This document shows, in pieces, positions 43,464 to 52,355 of a stretch of 64,000 nucleotides of DNA; position 1 is the first letter of the stretch; each line of letters begins with the position of its first letter. A model generated the notes under the pieces. That model searched no databases. It was not told where the DNA came from and saw only the letters and a program-made list of their open reading frames with translations. Origin of the DNA: Saccharomonospora piscinae (GTDB taxonomy: Bacteria > Actinomycetota > Actinomycetes > Mycobacteriales > Pseudonocardiaceae); assembly GCF_005862235.1 (NCBI RefSeq), contig NZ_VCEK01000005.1, positions 1 to 64,000 on the forward strand, given 5' to 3'. The translations under genes and the position numbers were made by a program.

Positions 43464-43482
43464 GCCACGATGATACGGGTTC

Positions 43483-43500
43483 TTGACCAATTAGGCCAGA
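43483..43500. promoter_or_regulatory. putative TetR operator upstream of tetR
   Basis: TTGACCAATTAGGCCAGA lies just upstream of the leaderless tetR promoter and is partly palindromic (TGGCC/GGTCA). It matches the SDR-upstream site at 13 of 18 positions. Confidence 0.45.
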
Positions 43501-43544
43501 ACTCGCTGGCCTGCGGACCAAGAGTGCCCGGGATCGCCCGATGG

Positions 43545-46500
43545 TCAGCGTGCGAGCGTGCTCGCGGCCAGCTCGCGCCAGTCCGCCCGCGCGCCCTCTT
43601 CGGTCGCTTCGGTGAACCGCGTCTCACCGAGGCGGTGTCGCACGATCCGCTCGATGCGGGTGACATCGGGCTGGGCACGGTTCGGCAGCCCGCCGACCCT
43701 GGCGCTCGCCGCGAGCAGGCGAGCGGCCCGCTCGTGCTGTCCGGAGCGCAGCGCCAGGTCCGCGATCCCGGTCAGCGCCTGCGCGATCTGCAGCGGGTGT
43801 CCCGCGTCGGCCGCCGCCTCGAAGGCCGCGAGCCGGTGTTCGCGAGCCTGGTCGAGGTCGGTGGCGAGGTAGCCGAGCAGGTCGTGTGTCGTCGCGCGGA
43901 TGTTCGCCCGCTCGGCGTCCTCGCCCAGCATCGCCGTCGCGACGTCGAGTTGCCTTCGTACCTGCTCCGCGTCGCCGTTCCAGCGCGCGAGCTCCGCGGA
44001 CGACAGCGCGAGCTCGGCGAGCGCGTTGGGCCAGGCCACCGCGCGCGCGTGCCGCTGGACCTCGGCCGTGGCGGCGGCACTCGACTCCGCATCGCCGCCG
44101 AGCCAGTACAGCTGCGCCTGCCGCGAGCGCATCCGCGCGACGTCCTCGGTGGCGCCGAGGACGGTGACGACCGCGATCGCCTGCTCGTAATGCTCGCAGG
44201 CGGTGGTGAACTCGCCGCGCATGGCGAGGCGATCGGCCAGCTCGCTCTGCGCGAACGCGATGCCCCACCGCTCGCCGATCGCGCGGAACTCGGTCAGCGC
44301 CTGTTCGAGGTAGGCGTCGGCATCGTGGCCACCGTGGCCCAGCATGACCCGCATCTTGCCGAGCTGGATCCTCGCGACCGCCCGTACCCAGGGGTCCTCG
44401 TCGGCGGTCAACGGTTCGAACGCGGTCAGCGAGGCGTCGGGCCCGTGCAGCAGGCGTTCCAGCGCGGGGGCGAACCGCAGCGCGACGTGCCGGCCGCCCA
44501 CCCGGCGGCTGACCTCGCACGCCCTGCGAATCCACTCCTCCGCCCTGCGCTCGTCGCTCTGCTGCCCGGAGCTCACGAACTGGATCAGAAATGCGTAGAC
44601 CACTCCACGGATCTCGTCGGCCACCTCGCCGGGCAGGGCGATCGCCGAAAGGAGCAGTTCGTTGCCCTCCGCCCGGTGCCCGCCGAGCCACCAGTACCAG
44701 CTGGCGACGGCCGCGAGCCGCATCGCCGGGCCCGCCTCGCCCGCCGCGAGTGCGCCGCGCATCGCGGCGGCGATGTTGTCGTGCTCGGCTTCGAGCACGG
44801 CGAGCCATTCCAGTTGCCCGGCGCGGCGAAGGTGCGGCTCGGCCGTCTCGCAGAGTTCGGTGAAGTGGTCCCGATGTGCGCGGCGCACCGCCTCCGTCTC
44901 GCCGGCGTCGGCAAGCCGCGCCTGGGCGTACTCCCGGATGGTGCCGAGCATCCGGTAGCGCGGCGCGCCGTCGCCTCCGGCGATCACTAGCGATTTCTCG
45001 GTCAACGCGCTCAGCAGTTCGAAGACCTCCGCTTCGGCCGGGGCGTCACCCGCGCCCGCGCAGACTTTCGCGACCGCGTCCAGGCTCGCCCCACCGGCGA
45101 ACACCGAGAGCCTGCGCAATACCCGTTGTTCGGCGCCGGAGAGCAGTTCCCAGCTCCAGTCGATCACCGCGCGCAACGTCCGGTGCCGGGGCAGCGCGGT
45201 ACGGCTGCCTCCGGTCAGCAGGCGGAACCGGTCGTCGAGCCGGTTGGCGAGCTGGTCGAGGGACATGGTCCGTAACCGGGCGGCGGCGAGTTCGATGCCC
45301 AGCGGCATGCCGTCCAGCGCACGGCAGACACGCAGCAAGGTCGACGACGTCGTCGCGTCGGCGGGGAGGTCCGTGCGCACCGCGCCGGCCCGGTCGCGCA
45401 GCAGCCGGACGGCGGGCGCGGACTCGATCTCGCCGGAGCCCGCGCCGTCCGCAGGCAGTCCCAGGGCGGTGACCTGCCACAGCGCCTCACCCGTGATGCC
45501 GAGCGGTTCCCTGCTCGTCGCGAGAATCCGCAGTCGCCGGCACTGTCCCAGCAGCCGATGAGCGAAGGTCGCGACCGACTCGATCACATGCTCACAGTTG
45601 TCGAGGACCAGCAGCATCGCCCGCTCGCGCAGCGCGGTGACGACCCGTGCCGTCGGCTCGGGGAAGCCGTGGTCGGCCGACTGCCCGACCAGGGAATCCC
45701 GCAGTCCCAGGGCCGCCAGCGTCGCCTGCGCCACGTCACCGTCGGCTCCGAGGGCCGCGAGTTCGACCAGCCAGACACCGCCGTCCGGCACGTCGAGGAC
45801 CGTGCGCGCGCTCTCCGTGGCCAGCCTCGTCTTTCCGGAGCCGCCCGGTCCGACGAGCGTGGTGAGCCGGTGCGCGGTGATGAGTTCGCGCACGGCGGCG
45901 ACGTCGGTGTCCCTGCCGACGAAGCTGGTCAGCTCGGCGCGGAGGTTGGTTCTCCGCTCCTCCGGCCGCCGCGTCAGCTCACCCCGCAGCAGCGCGACGT
46001 GTACCGCGGACAGCTCCGGTGACGGGGCCACGCCCAGCTCGTCGGCCAGGGCCCGCCTGGCCCGCTCGTACACGTGCAGTGCTTCGGTGTCGCGGCCGGT
46101 CAGGACGAGAGCTCGCATCAGCGCGGTGACGAGCCGTTCCCGGAGCGGGTGCGTGGCGACGAGGTCGGTCAGCTCGGCCACCAGCTCGGCGCCGTGGCCG
46201 AGGCGCAACTCCGTGTCGAACCGTTCCTCCAGCGCGGTCAGGCGTAGTTCCTCGAGCCGGGTTGCCGCCGCCGCGAGAGCCGCGCTGTCCGGTAGCCCGA
46301 TGCCCCGCAGAGCCGGGCCGCGCCACAGCGTGAGCGCCTCGCGCAGCCGCTGTGGCCCGTCGTCGCGGGCCGTGCCGAGCAGGCGTTCGAACCGCAGCGC
46401 GTCGATGGCGTCGGAGTCCACGCGCAGCCGGTAGCCGTCCGTCCCTCCCTCGATCAGCCCCGCCGGCAGCAGTTTGCGCAACCGGAAGACCAGGCGCTGC

Positions 46501-46688
46501 AACGCGTTCACCGCGTCGGCGGGCGGGTGCTCACCCCAGATGCAGTCGATGAGCGTCGCCTTCGGGACCACGTGACCGGAGTGGAGGGCGAGTGCGGCCA
46601 CCAGTCCGCGCAGCCTGGCGCCCGGCACGTCGACCACGGTGCCGTCGTCCGCCCGAAGCTCGAAGGGTCCCAGAAGCCCGATCCGCAC
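43545..46688 (-). CDS. AfsR/SARP-type regulator with BTAD, NB-ARC and TPR domains
   Basis: This 1047-residue regulator begins with an OmpR-like winged helix (VRIGLLGPFELR, ALNALQRLVFRLRKLL region), then a BTAD domain to about residue 245 (ALHVYERARRALADELGVAPSPEL). An NTPase domain follows with GPGGSGKT and LVLDNCEHV, then a TPR-type helical region to the end. Such proteins activate secondary-metabolism or oxidative genes. The divergent P450 gene is its obvious candidate target. The start GTG 46688 is preceded by CAGACT at seven bases; an upstream ATG at 46721 exists. The tetR gene lies downstream on the same strand. Confidence 0.9.
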   Translation of the reverse strand: MRIGLLGPFELRADDGTVVDVPGARLRGLVAALALHSGHVVPKATLIDCIWGEHPPADAVNALQRLVFRLRKLLPAGLIEGGTDGYRLRVDSDAIDALRFERLLGTARDDGPQRLREALTLWRGPALRGIGLPDSAALAAAATRLEELRLTALEERFDTELRLGHGAELVAELTDLVATHPLRERLVTALMRALVLTGRDTEALHVYERARRALADELGVAPSPELSAVHVALLRGELTRRPEERRTNLRAELTSFVGRDTDVAAVRELITAHRLTTLVGPGGSGKTRLATESARTVLDVPDGGVWLVELAALGADGDVAQATLAALGLRDSLVGQSADHGFPEPTARVVTALRERAMLLVLDNCEHVIESVATFAHRLLGQCRRLRILATSREPLGITGEALWQVTALGLPADGAGSGEIESAPAVRLLRDRAGAVRTDLPADATTSSTLLRVCRALDGMPLGIELAAARLRTMSLDQLANRLDDRFRLLTGGSRTALPRHRTLRAVIDWSWELLSGAEQRVLRRLSVFAGGASLDAVAKVCAGAGDAPAEAEVFELLSALTEKSLVIAGGDGAPRYRMLGTIREYAQARLADAGETEAVRRAHRDHFTELCETAEPHLRRAGQLEWLAVLEAEHDNIAAAMRGALAAGEAGPAMRLAAVASWYWWLGGHRAEGNELLLSAIALPGEVADEIRGVVYAFLIQFVSSGQQSDERRAEEWIRRACEVSRRVGGRHVALRFAPALERLLHGPDASLTAFEPLTADEDPWVRAVARIQLGKMRVMLGHGGHDADAYLEQALTEFRAIGERWGIAFAQSELADRLAMRGEFTTACEHYEQAIAVVTVLGATEDVARMRSRQAQLYWLGGDAESSAAATAEVQRHARAVAWPNALAELALSSAELARWNGDAEQVRRQLDVATAMLGEDAERANIRATTHDLLGYLATDLDQAREHRLAAFEAAADAGHPLQIAQALTGIADLALRSGQHERAARLLAASARVGGLPNRAQPDVTRIERIVRHRLGETRFTEATEEGARADWRELAASTLAR

Positions 46689-46825
46689 CGGGCCGAGTCT
46701 GCCATGACGCCGGTCCCGCACCGGCCGCCTCGGGCGGAGCCCGTGTCAGAGCGGGAGCAGAGCAGTGTCAGGCCCGTGTCAGTGCCGTCGGCGAACGTGG
46801 TCCGCACCGCCACGAAAGGAACCCG

Positions 46826-48052
46826 ATGAGCGAAGCGCTGATTCCGCACGGCCTGCCCACGGAACGGGACGCCGGCCCGTTCGACCCACCGCAGGCGATC
46901 ACCCGGCTGCGCGAGGCCCGCCCGGTCAGCCCGCTGCGCTTTCCGGACGGGCACGACGGCTGGCTGGTCACCGGCTACGACGCGGTCCGGCAGCTCATGG
47001 CCGACACCCGGTTCAGCTCCCGCCAGGACATCGGCGTCCTGCATGTGCCGTACGAGACCCCGGGCATGCCCGTGGCCACCGAGCCGTCCCCGCCGGTGCC
47101 GGGCCTGTTCATCGCCATGGACCCGCCGGAGCACACCCGGCTGCGCCGGAAGCTCACCGGCGCCTTCACCGTCAAACGGATGCGCGGGCTCGAAGAGCGC
47201 GTCGTCGACATCACCGAGCGGCGGCTGGACGCGTTGGCGCGGTTGTCACCGCCGGTTGACCTCGTCGGCGAGTTCGCGCTGCCGGTGCCGTCGCTGGTGA
47301 TCTGCGAACTGCTGGGTGTGCCCTACGAGGATCGGGACAGCTTTCAGGTCAACTCGGCCAGGTTCCTGGTCAGGGACCAGTCGCTGGACGAGAAGATGGC
47401 CGCCTACGGCGCCATGACCACCTATCTTGCGGAGCTGGTCACCCGCAAGCGCGCGGAGCCGGGCGAGGACGTGTTGTCCGACCTGGCCGGGCACGACGAC
47501 CTCACCGTCGAGGAGCTGACCGGCGCCGCGTTCCTGCTGCTGCTCGCGGGCCACGAGACCACGGCCAATCTGCTGGCGCTCGGAACCTTCGCGCTGCTGG
47601 AACATCCCGAGCAGTGGGCCGAGCTGTGTGGCGACCCGGACCTGCTGCCCGGGGCGGTGGAGGAACTTCTCCGCTTTCTCTCGGTGACCGACATCGTCTA
47701 CCGCTATGCCACCGAGGACGTCGAACTCGCGGGGGAGACGATCGCCGCAGGCTCGACCGTCGTGGTCTCGCTGCTGGCGGCCAACCGTGACCCGAAGCGG
47801 TTTGAGCGGGCCGGAGAACTGGACATTCACCGCGGCGCTCGCGGCCACCTGACCTTCGGTCACGGCTTTCACCAGTGCCTCGGCCAGCAACTGGCGCGCA
47901 TCGAGCTACGAGCCGGGTTCGGGGCGCTGACGCGACGTCTGCCCGGACTCAGGCTCGCCGTCCCCGCCGACGAGGTCGCGCTCAAGACGGACATGAACAT
48001 CTACGGGGTCCACGCACTGCCGGTCACCTGGTCGGGTACGGCCGTGCGGTGA
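46826..48052 (+). CDS. cytochrome P450
   Basis: The 408-residue protein is a soluble bacterial P450 mono-oxygenase. The oxygen-activating helix AGHETT is at about residue 242, the ExxR pair is in EELLRF, and the heme-ligating Cys351 is in FGHGFHQCLG. The substrate is not evident; the sequence suits the actinobacterial CYP105/CYP107-like groups. Ferredoxin and reductase genes are not adjacent. GAAAGGA precedes ATG 46826. It is divergent from the AfsR-type gene across a 137-base region likely holding the activator's repeats. Confidence 0.92.
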   Translation: MSEALIPHGLPTERDAGPFDPPQAITRLREARPVSPLRFPDGHDGWLVTGYDAVRQLMADTRFSSRQDIGVLHVPYETPGMPVATEPSPPVPGLFIAMDPPEHTRLRRKLTGAFTVKRMRGLEERVVDITERRLDALARLSPPVDLVGEFALPVPSLVICELLGVPYEDRDSFQVNSARFLVRDQSLDEKMAAYGAMTTYLAELVTRKRAEPGEDVLSDLAGHDDLTVEELTGAAFLLLLAGHETTANLLALGTFALLEHPEQWAELCGDPDLLPGAVEELLRFLSVTDIVYRYATEDVELAGETIAAGSTVVVSLLAANRDPKRFERAGELDIHRGARGHLTFGHGFHQCLGQQLARIELRAGFGALTRRLPGLRLAVPADEVALKTDMNIYGVHALPVTWSGTAVR

Positions 48053-48182
48053 CAGTGGTGGTGACGGGCCGCGCGAAGGCCACAGCGGCACCGCGTCACC
48101 GGAGGAACGTAGCGCGGATGCCTCGCCGTTCAGTGCGGGGAGGAAGCGCATCCGATTCGCGTACGACGTGCCCGGCGGTGAC

Positions 48183-48311
48183 CTACACGGCCGGCCGGGT
48201 CTGCTGCTCGATGTACTGACGCACCACCGAGATCGGCGCGCCACCGACCGACCCGGCGAAGTATGACCCGGACCAGAGGCGCATGCCTTTCCAGTAGGCG
48301 AACCGCAGGTC
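48183..48311 (-). pseudogene. tnpA (Y1 transposase) C-terminal fragment
   Basis: The frame ends in GSYFAGSVGGAPISVVRQY followed by IEQQ, the closing part of IS200/IS605 Y1 transposases. About 40 codons remain before similarity is lost. The catalytic HUH and the start are missing. It is not functional. Confidence 0.65.
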
Positions 48312-48321
48312 CGCTGGGCGG

Positions 48322-48444
48322 AAGTGGGCCAAGCGTGTCGTCCGTGACCACGACGCGGTGGCCGTCGAGGACTTCCGGCCGAAGTTCCTCGCGAAGACCG
48401 CGATGGCCCGCAAGGCAGCCGACGCAGCAATAGGCGCGACCAAG
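48322..48444 (+). pseudogene. tnpB (RuvC-like, IS605 OrfB) fragment
   Basis: The frame reads KWAKRVVRDHDAVAVEDFR and continues KFLAKTAMARKAADAAIGATK, an internal block of TnpB proteins around the second RuvC acidic residue (VEDF). The N-terminus and the zinc-finger C-terminus are absent. The frame stays open beyond it only because it runs antisense to the next gene. Confidence 0.65.
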
Positions 48445-48501
48445 ACAAACGCGGTCAGGCTGCCTGAGTCAGCAATCTCCCGCCCTCAGGCAGGAGAGGA
48501 T

Positions 48502-49104
48502 TCAAAGCCAGTCGTGTTCCCTCGCGTAGCGGGCCGCTTCGTGGCGGGTCCGGGTCTGGGTCTTCTGCATGGCGTTGGAGAGGTAGTTGCGCACGGTGCC
48601 CTCCGCGAGGTGCAGGCGCCGTGCGATCTCGGCGACGGAGTAGCCGTCCCCGGTCACGCGCAGGACGTCGACCTCCCGGTCGGTGAGCGGGCAGTCATCG
48701 ACGACCGCCAGGGCCGAGACGTCGGGGTCGATCCAGCGCTTTCCCCCGTGCAGGGTGCCGATGACCGAGGTGATGTGTGCCGGTTCGGCGGATTTGCTGA
48801 CGAAGCCCTGGACGCCGAGCCTGAGTGCCTTGCGCAGCACGCCGGGCCGGGCGTGGCGGGTCAGCATCAGGATCACCTGGTCCGGCCGCACACGCCGGAT
48901 GGCCGAGACGGCGCCGAGCCCGTCCACTCCGGGCATCTCCAGGTCGATGACGAGGACGTCGGGCTGGTGGCGCAGGGTGGCCTCGATCGCGGTGTCGCCG
49001 TCGTGGGCCTCGGCGAGCACGGTGATGTCGCCCTCCAGCGGCAGCAGCGACGCCAGTGCCTTGCGCAGCAGGGCCTCGTCGTCGGCCAGTACAACGGTCG
49101 TCAT
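48502..49104 (-). CDS. LuxR-family response regulator (DesR type)
   Basis: This 200-residue regulator has a receiver domain (DDE near the start, phosphorylation aspartate in VLVIDLEMPG, lysine in FVSKSAE) and a LuxR helix-turn-helix (LTDREVDVLRVTGDGYSVAEIARRL). It overlaps the preceding kinase gene by four bases. The divergent ABC-2 type transporter is the probable target, as in DesKR-like and antibiotic-export systems of actinobacteria. Confidence 0.9.
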   Translation of the reverse strand: MTTVVLADDEALLRKALASLLPLEGDITVLAEAHDGDTAIEATLRHQPDVLVIDLEMPGVDGLGAVSAIRRVRPDQVILMLTRHARPGVLRKALRLGVQGFVSKSAEPAHITSVIGTLHGGKRWIDPDVSALAVVDDCPLTDREVDVLRVTGDGYSVAEIARRLHLAEGTVRNYLSNAMQKTQTRTRHEAARYAREHDWL

Positions 49105-50264
49105 CGAACCTCCTGTACTCCGGGCTGCGGCAGCGTCGCGGCCGTCACGAACCTGCCGTCCCGCTGCTCGACGGTCAACTGCCCGCCGTCAGCGGCGACC
49201 CGTTCCTCCAGCGCGGCGAGCCCCCGCAGCTCGGGAGGTGGGCTGGTGCGCGCCCCGTCGTTGACGATGGTGATGCCGGAGGCCGCGAGAGTGATCTCCA
49301 CCCGGGTGGCTTCGGCATGCCGCAGGATGTTGGTCGTCGTCTCCCGCAGCACCTGGCCGAGCAGTTCTCCCGCCCGGGTGTCGACCTCGGCCTCGCGCAC
49401 CACACGCACGCGGATGCCCGCGGCCTCGAACAGGTTCTTGGCGTTCTCCAGCTCCGCCGAGAGATTGAGGCGCCGCTGGGCGTAGGCCAGCTCCTTGGTC
49501 TGGGTGATGGTGTCGCCGACCAGAGCGTGAATCTCGCGCAGCTCCTCCTGAGCCCGGGCGGCGTCGGTGTGGACCAGCTTCTGGGCCAGTGCGATCTTCA
49601 GCTTCACGACGTGGAGCGTGTGCCCCTGGATGTCGTGCAGGTCGCTGGCGAAGCGCATGCGCTCGCGCATGACCGCCAGCTCCGCCTCTCGCTCCCGGGA
49701 CTGCTCCAGTTCCGCGACGACGTCGTAGAACCGCTTGTTGGGAAACATCAGCCCCATCAGGACGGCGGTGAGCCCGCCGGGCACGATCGCGTACTCGAAC
49801 ACCGTGCTGAAGAGGTCGTCGTCCGACACCAACAGTCGCATCGCGCCCACCACAGTGACGAAACCGACCAGCGCGACGGACCCGGCGATGCGGTGACGGG
49901 ACAGCTGGGGGACGGCGAGCGTGCCGGCGACCAGCAGCCCGAAGAACGCCATCCCGGCGCCCGCCACCAGCGCCCCGTAGATCCACACCCCGGCGGCCAC
50001 GAGCACGCACGGGAGCGCGACGCGCGATATGTCGCCCGCCGCCCAGCGCACGAACGCCACCAGGGCCGCCACCAGACCCAGGCTCAGGACCAGCGCGTCG
50101 GTCCAGGTGCGGGAACCGAGCGCCACGACCACCACGCCGCCCAGGGCGAGCGGGGGAAGCTGGGTGGTGAGATTGATCTGACGCAGGCGTCCCTGCGTCG
50201 CGTCGCTGAACTCCCACTTCGCCAGCGTCGGTGCCCTGAGCCGTTTCACCGGCCTGGATGTCAT
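49101..50264 (-). CDS. DesK-like sensor histidine kinase
   Basis: The 387-residue kinase has five or six membrane helices (residues 35-170), a HisKA_3 helix with ASDLHDIQGHTLHVVKLKI (phosphorylated His in DLHD), and an ATPase domain with LRETTTNILRHAEATRVEI. There is no large external domain, so it probably senses the membrane or a membrane-active compound. ATG 50264 was chosen because the upstream frame overlaps the promoter region. It is divergent from an ABC transporter operon with 164 bases between. Confidence 0.9.
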   Translation of the reverse strand: MTSRPVKRLRAPTLAKWEFSDATQGRLRQINLTTQLPPLALGGVVVVALGSRTWTDALVLSLGLVAALVAFVRWAAGDISRVALPCVLVAAGVWIYGALVAGAGMAFFGLLVAGTLAVPQLSRHRIAGSVALVGFVTVVGAMRLLVSDDDLFSTVFEYAIVPGGLTAVLMGLMFPNKRFYDVVAELEQSREREAELAVMRERMRFASDLHDIQGHTLHVVKLKIALAQKLVHTDAARAQEELREIHALVGDTITQTKELAYAQRRLNLSAELENAKNLFEAAGIRVRVVREAEVDTRAGELLGQVLRETTTNILRHAEATRVEITLAASGITIVNDGARTSPPPELRGLAALEERVAADGGQLTVEQRDGRFVTAATLPQPGVQEVR

Positions 50265-50428
50265 GTGTTCTCCGGAGTCGGACAGCAGAGGTCTGCCGCC
50301 AGTATCGAGCCCATCGCGGTGCCGCCACCAGTGACGTGGCGTCACCCTCTTACCCGCAGGATTGTCATCACGAAATGATGACGCACCGACACTGCCCGGT
50401 GACCGCCGTAGCGGGTGGAATACGGGGC

Positions 50429-51313
50429 ATGTCCACCACACCAGTCATCGACGTCGAACGGCTCAACCTCACCTACGGCGACTTCCACGCCGTGAAGGAC
50501 CTGTCCTTCCAGGTCGGGCGCGGCGAGCTCTATGCACTGCTCGGCACGAACGGGGCCGGCAAGACCTCGACCCTGGAGATCATCGAGGGGCACCGGACGC
50601 CCACGTCGGGCACCGTGCGGGTCTTCGGGCAGAGCCCGCTCGACCGCGCCACCGTGCGGCCCAAGATGGGCATCATGCTGCAGGAGAGCGGCTTCTCCCC
50701 GGACCTGACGGTGAAGGAGTCGGTGCGGCTGATCGGGGCCCTGACCCGGCGCGTGGACCGGGTCGAGCGGGTGCTCGGCGTCGTCGCACTCACCCACAAG
50801 GCGGGCACTCGCGTGTCGCAGCTCTCCGGGGGCGAGAAGCGGCGACTCGACTTCGCCACCGCCGTGTACGGCACGCCGGAGCTGGTCTTCCTCGACGAGC
50901 CCACGACGGGGCTGGACATCCAGTCGCGCGACGACCTGTGGGACGTCGTGGACAAGCTGCGCGACGACGGCGCCACCGTCGTCCTGACCACGCACTACCT
51001 CGAGGAGGCCCAGCAGCGCGCCGACCGGATCGGGCTCATGCACCGGGGCACGTTCCACCGGGAGGGAACCGTCGCCGAGCTGACGCGCACCCTGCCCGCC
51101 ACCATCCGGTTCGTGCTGCCCGCCTCGGCGCCCGCGTTGCCGCTGCCCGCGGCGCGTGAGCGGGACGGGCGCTGCCTCATCGAGACGTTCGGGTTGCAGA
51201 AGGACCTGCACACCCTGCTGCGGTGGTCCGAGGACCACGCGGTGGAACTGCGGGAGCTCGAAGCGGGGCCGACTCGGCTCGACGACGTGTTCCGCTCGCT
51301 CGGCAGTGAGTAG
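50429..51313 (+). CDS. ABC transporter ATP-binding protein (drug/ABC-2 type)
   Basis: The 294-residue ATPase has Walker A GTNGAGKTS, signature QLSGGEKRRLDFA, Walker B LVFLDEPTTGLD and the switch histidine in LTTHYLEEA. A DrrA-like C-terminal extension follows (residues 215-294). It energises the permease encoded 40 bases downstream. Together with the divergent two-component genes, it forms a sensing-and-export unit, likely for an antimicrobial or lipid. Confidence 0.92.
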   Translation: MSTTPVIDVERLNLTYGDFHAVKDLSFQVGRGELYALLGTNGAGKTSTLEIIEGHRTPTSGTVRVFGQSPLDRATVRPKMGIMLQESGFSPDLTVKESVRLIGALTRRVDRVERVLGVVALTHKAGTRVSQLSGGEKRRLDFATAVYGTPELVFLDEPTTGLDIQSRDDLWDVVDKLRDDGATVVLTTHYLEEAQQRADRIGLMHRGTFHREGTVAELTRTLPATIRFVLPASAPALPLPAARERDGRCLIETFGLQKDLHTLLRWSEDHAVELRELEAGPTRLDDVFRSLGSE

Positions 51314-51353
51314 TCCCGCCCGCACCCGCCCTTCACCTCACAAGGAGTTCCCC

Positions 51354-52073
51354 ATGCTCTCGATCGCCCTCAGCGAGCTGATTCAGCTCTTCCGCAACCG
51401 GCTGGTGCTGGTCACCAGCTTCATCATGCCCGTGGCTGTCAGCGCGTTCTTCATCCAGCGCCACGAGCTGTTCGCCTCGGTGGGCAGCCTCGGCTACATC
51501 GCGGCCATCGTGATGTTCACTGTCGGGGCCTTCGGCCTCTACACCACCACGGTGACCACGCTGGCCTCTCGCAGGCAGAACCTGTTCCTCAAGCGGCTGC
51601 GCTCCACGGCGGAGGGCGATGTCGGGATTCTGTCCGGCCTGCTGCTGCCGGTCACCGTCCTCGCCGTGCTCCAGGTCGTCGTGATCATGGCCGTGCTGGG
51701 TTCGGTGGCCGGGGGGCCGGACAATATCGCACTGCTCGCGGTGGGTGTTCTCGCGACACTGGTCATGATGCTCGGGCTGGGACTGGCCACGGCGGGCCTG
51801 ACGAACTCACCCGAGCACGCCCAGGTGACCACCCTGCCCGTCAGCCTCGGCACCATCGGCGTCGCGAGCTGGGTGGGGCTCACCGGCACGGAGGACCTCG
51901 CGGTGGTCAAGCGGCTGCTGCCCGGCGGCTCGGCCACCGAACTCGTCGTCAACGCCTGGAACGGCGGTGTCGCCGTGGCGGACTCGCTGATCCTGCTCGC
52001 GCCCACGCTGGCCTGGGTGGTCGTGGCGATCACGCTGGCGAGCCGGATGTTCCGGTGGGAGCCGCGCCGCTGA
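51354..52073 (+). CDS. ABC-2 type transporter permease
   Basis: The 239-residue membrane protein has six helices and the ABC-2 layout (LSELIQLFRNRLVLVTSFIMPV at the start, SRRQNLFLKRLRSTA coupling segment in the middle). It is the channel part for the ATPase upstream; the exported compound is unknown. CAAGGAG precedes the ATG. Its final 44 bases overlap the 3' end of the convergent ABM-like gene. Confidence 0.88.
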   Translation: MLSIALSELIQLFRNRLVLVTSFIMPVAVSAFFIQRHELFASVGSLGYIAAIVMFTVGAFGLYTTTVTTLASRRQNLFLKRLRSTAEGDVGILSGLLLPVTVLAVLQVVVIMAVLGSVAGGPDNIALLAVGVLATLVMMLGLGLATAGLTNSPEHAQVTTLPVSLGTIGVASWVGLTGTEDLAVVKRLLPGGSATELVVNAWNGGVAVADSLILLAPTLAWVVVAITLASRMFRWEPRR

Positions 52074-52338
52074 CGGCGTCCAGGACGGTGACGGTGCCGG
52101 GGTCGGTGACCCCGGCATCTCGCCATGCGTCGCGCAGTTGCGGGCTGCCCATGTGCCGCTGCGCGAGGGCCAGGTCGGCGAAGTCGAAGAGCACGACGAC
52201 CTCCTGCGGGTCGCGCCGGTTGCGGAACACGGCGGTACTGCGGCAGCCCGCCTCGGCGCGCGCGGGGCGGAGCCGTTCGAACACCCGCTGCCAGCGGTCG
52301 AAGTCCTCGAAGCGCTGCTGGACGAGCACGTGTGGCAT
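52030..52338 (-). CDS. ABM/Dabb-like small protein
   Basis: The 102-residue product has a ferredoxin-like alpha/beta fold pattern (HVLVQQRFEDFDRWQRVFERL, then VVVLFDFADLALAQRH) of antibiotic-biosynthesis-monooxygenase-like proteins. These act as small mono-oxygenases, heme-degrading enzymes or dimeric binders. A good GGAGGGAG ribosome site precedes the ATG. It is divergent from a TetR gene and shares a long dyad with it, so it is probably repressed by that protein. Confidence 0.65.
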   Translation of the reverse strand: MPHVLVQQRFEDFDRWQRVFERLRPARAEAGCRSTAVFRNRRDPQEVVVLFDFADLALAQRHMGSPQLRDAWRDAGVTDPGTVTVLDAVSGAAPTGTSGSPA

Positions 52339-52355
52339 GGGGTTCTCCCTCCGGG

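Larger units (their letters stand above)
48053..48501. mobile_element. IS200/IS605-family remnant in a 449-bp gap
   Basis: The gap holds only transposon fragments: the C-terminal end of a TnpA on the minus strand and a piece of TnpB on the plus strand, pointing away from each other as in IS605. The 5' parts of both genes are missing, so an internal deletion removed the middle. No inverted or palindromic ends can be assigned with confidence. The first 130 bases (48053-48182) hold nothing I can name. Confidence 0.6.

Noticed and set aside
43308-44990. Plus-strand frame of 560 codons
   Set aside because: Antisense to the AfsR-type regulator and tetR, without recognisable domains.
48358-49485. 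Plus-strand frame of 375 codons starting in the TnpB fragment
   Set aside because: Only the first 29 codons resemble TnpB. The rest is antisense to the DesKR-like genes.
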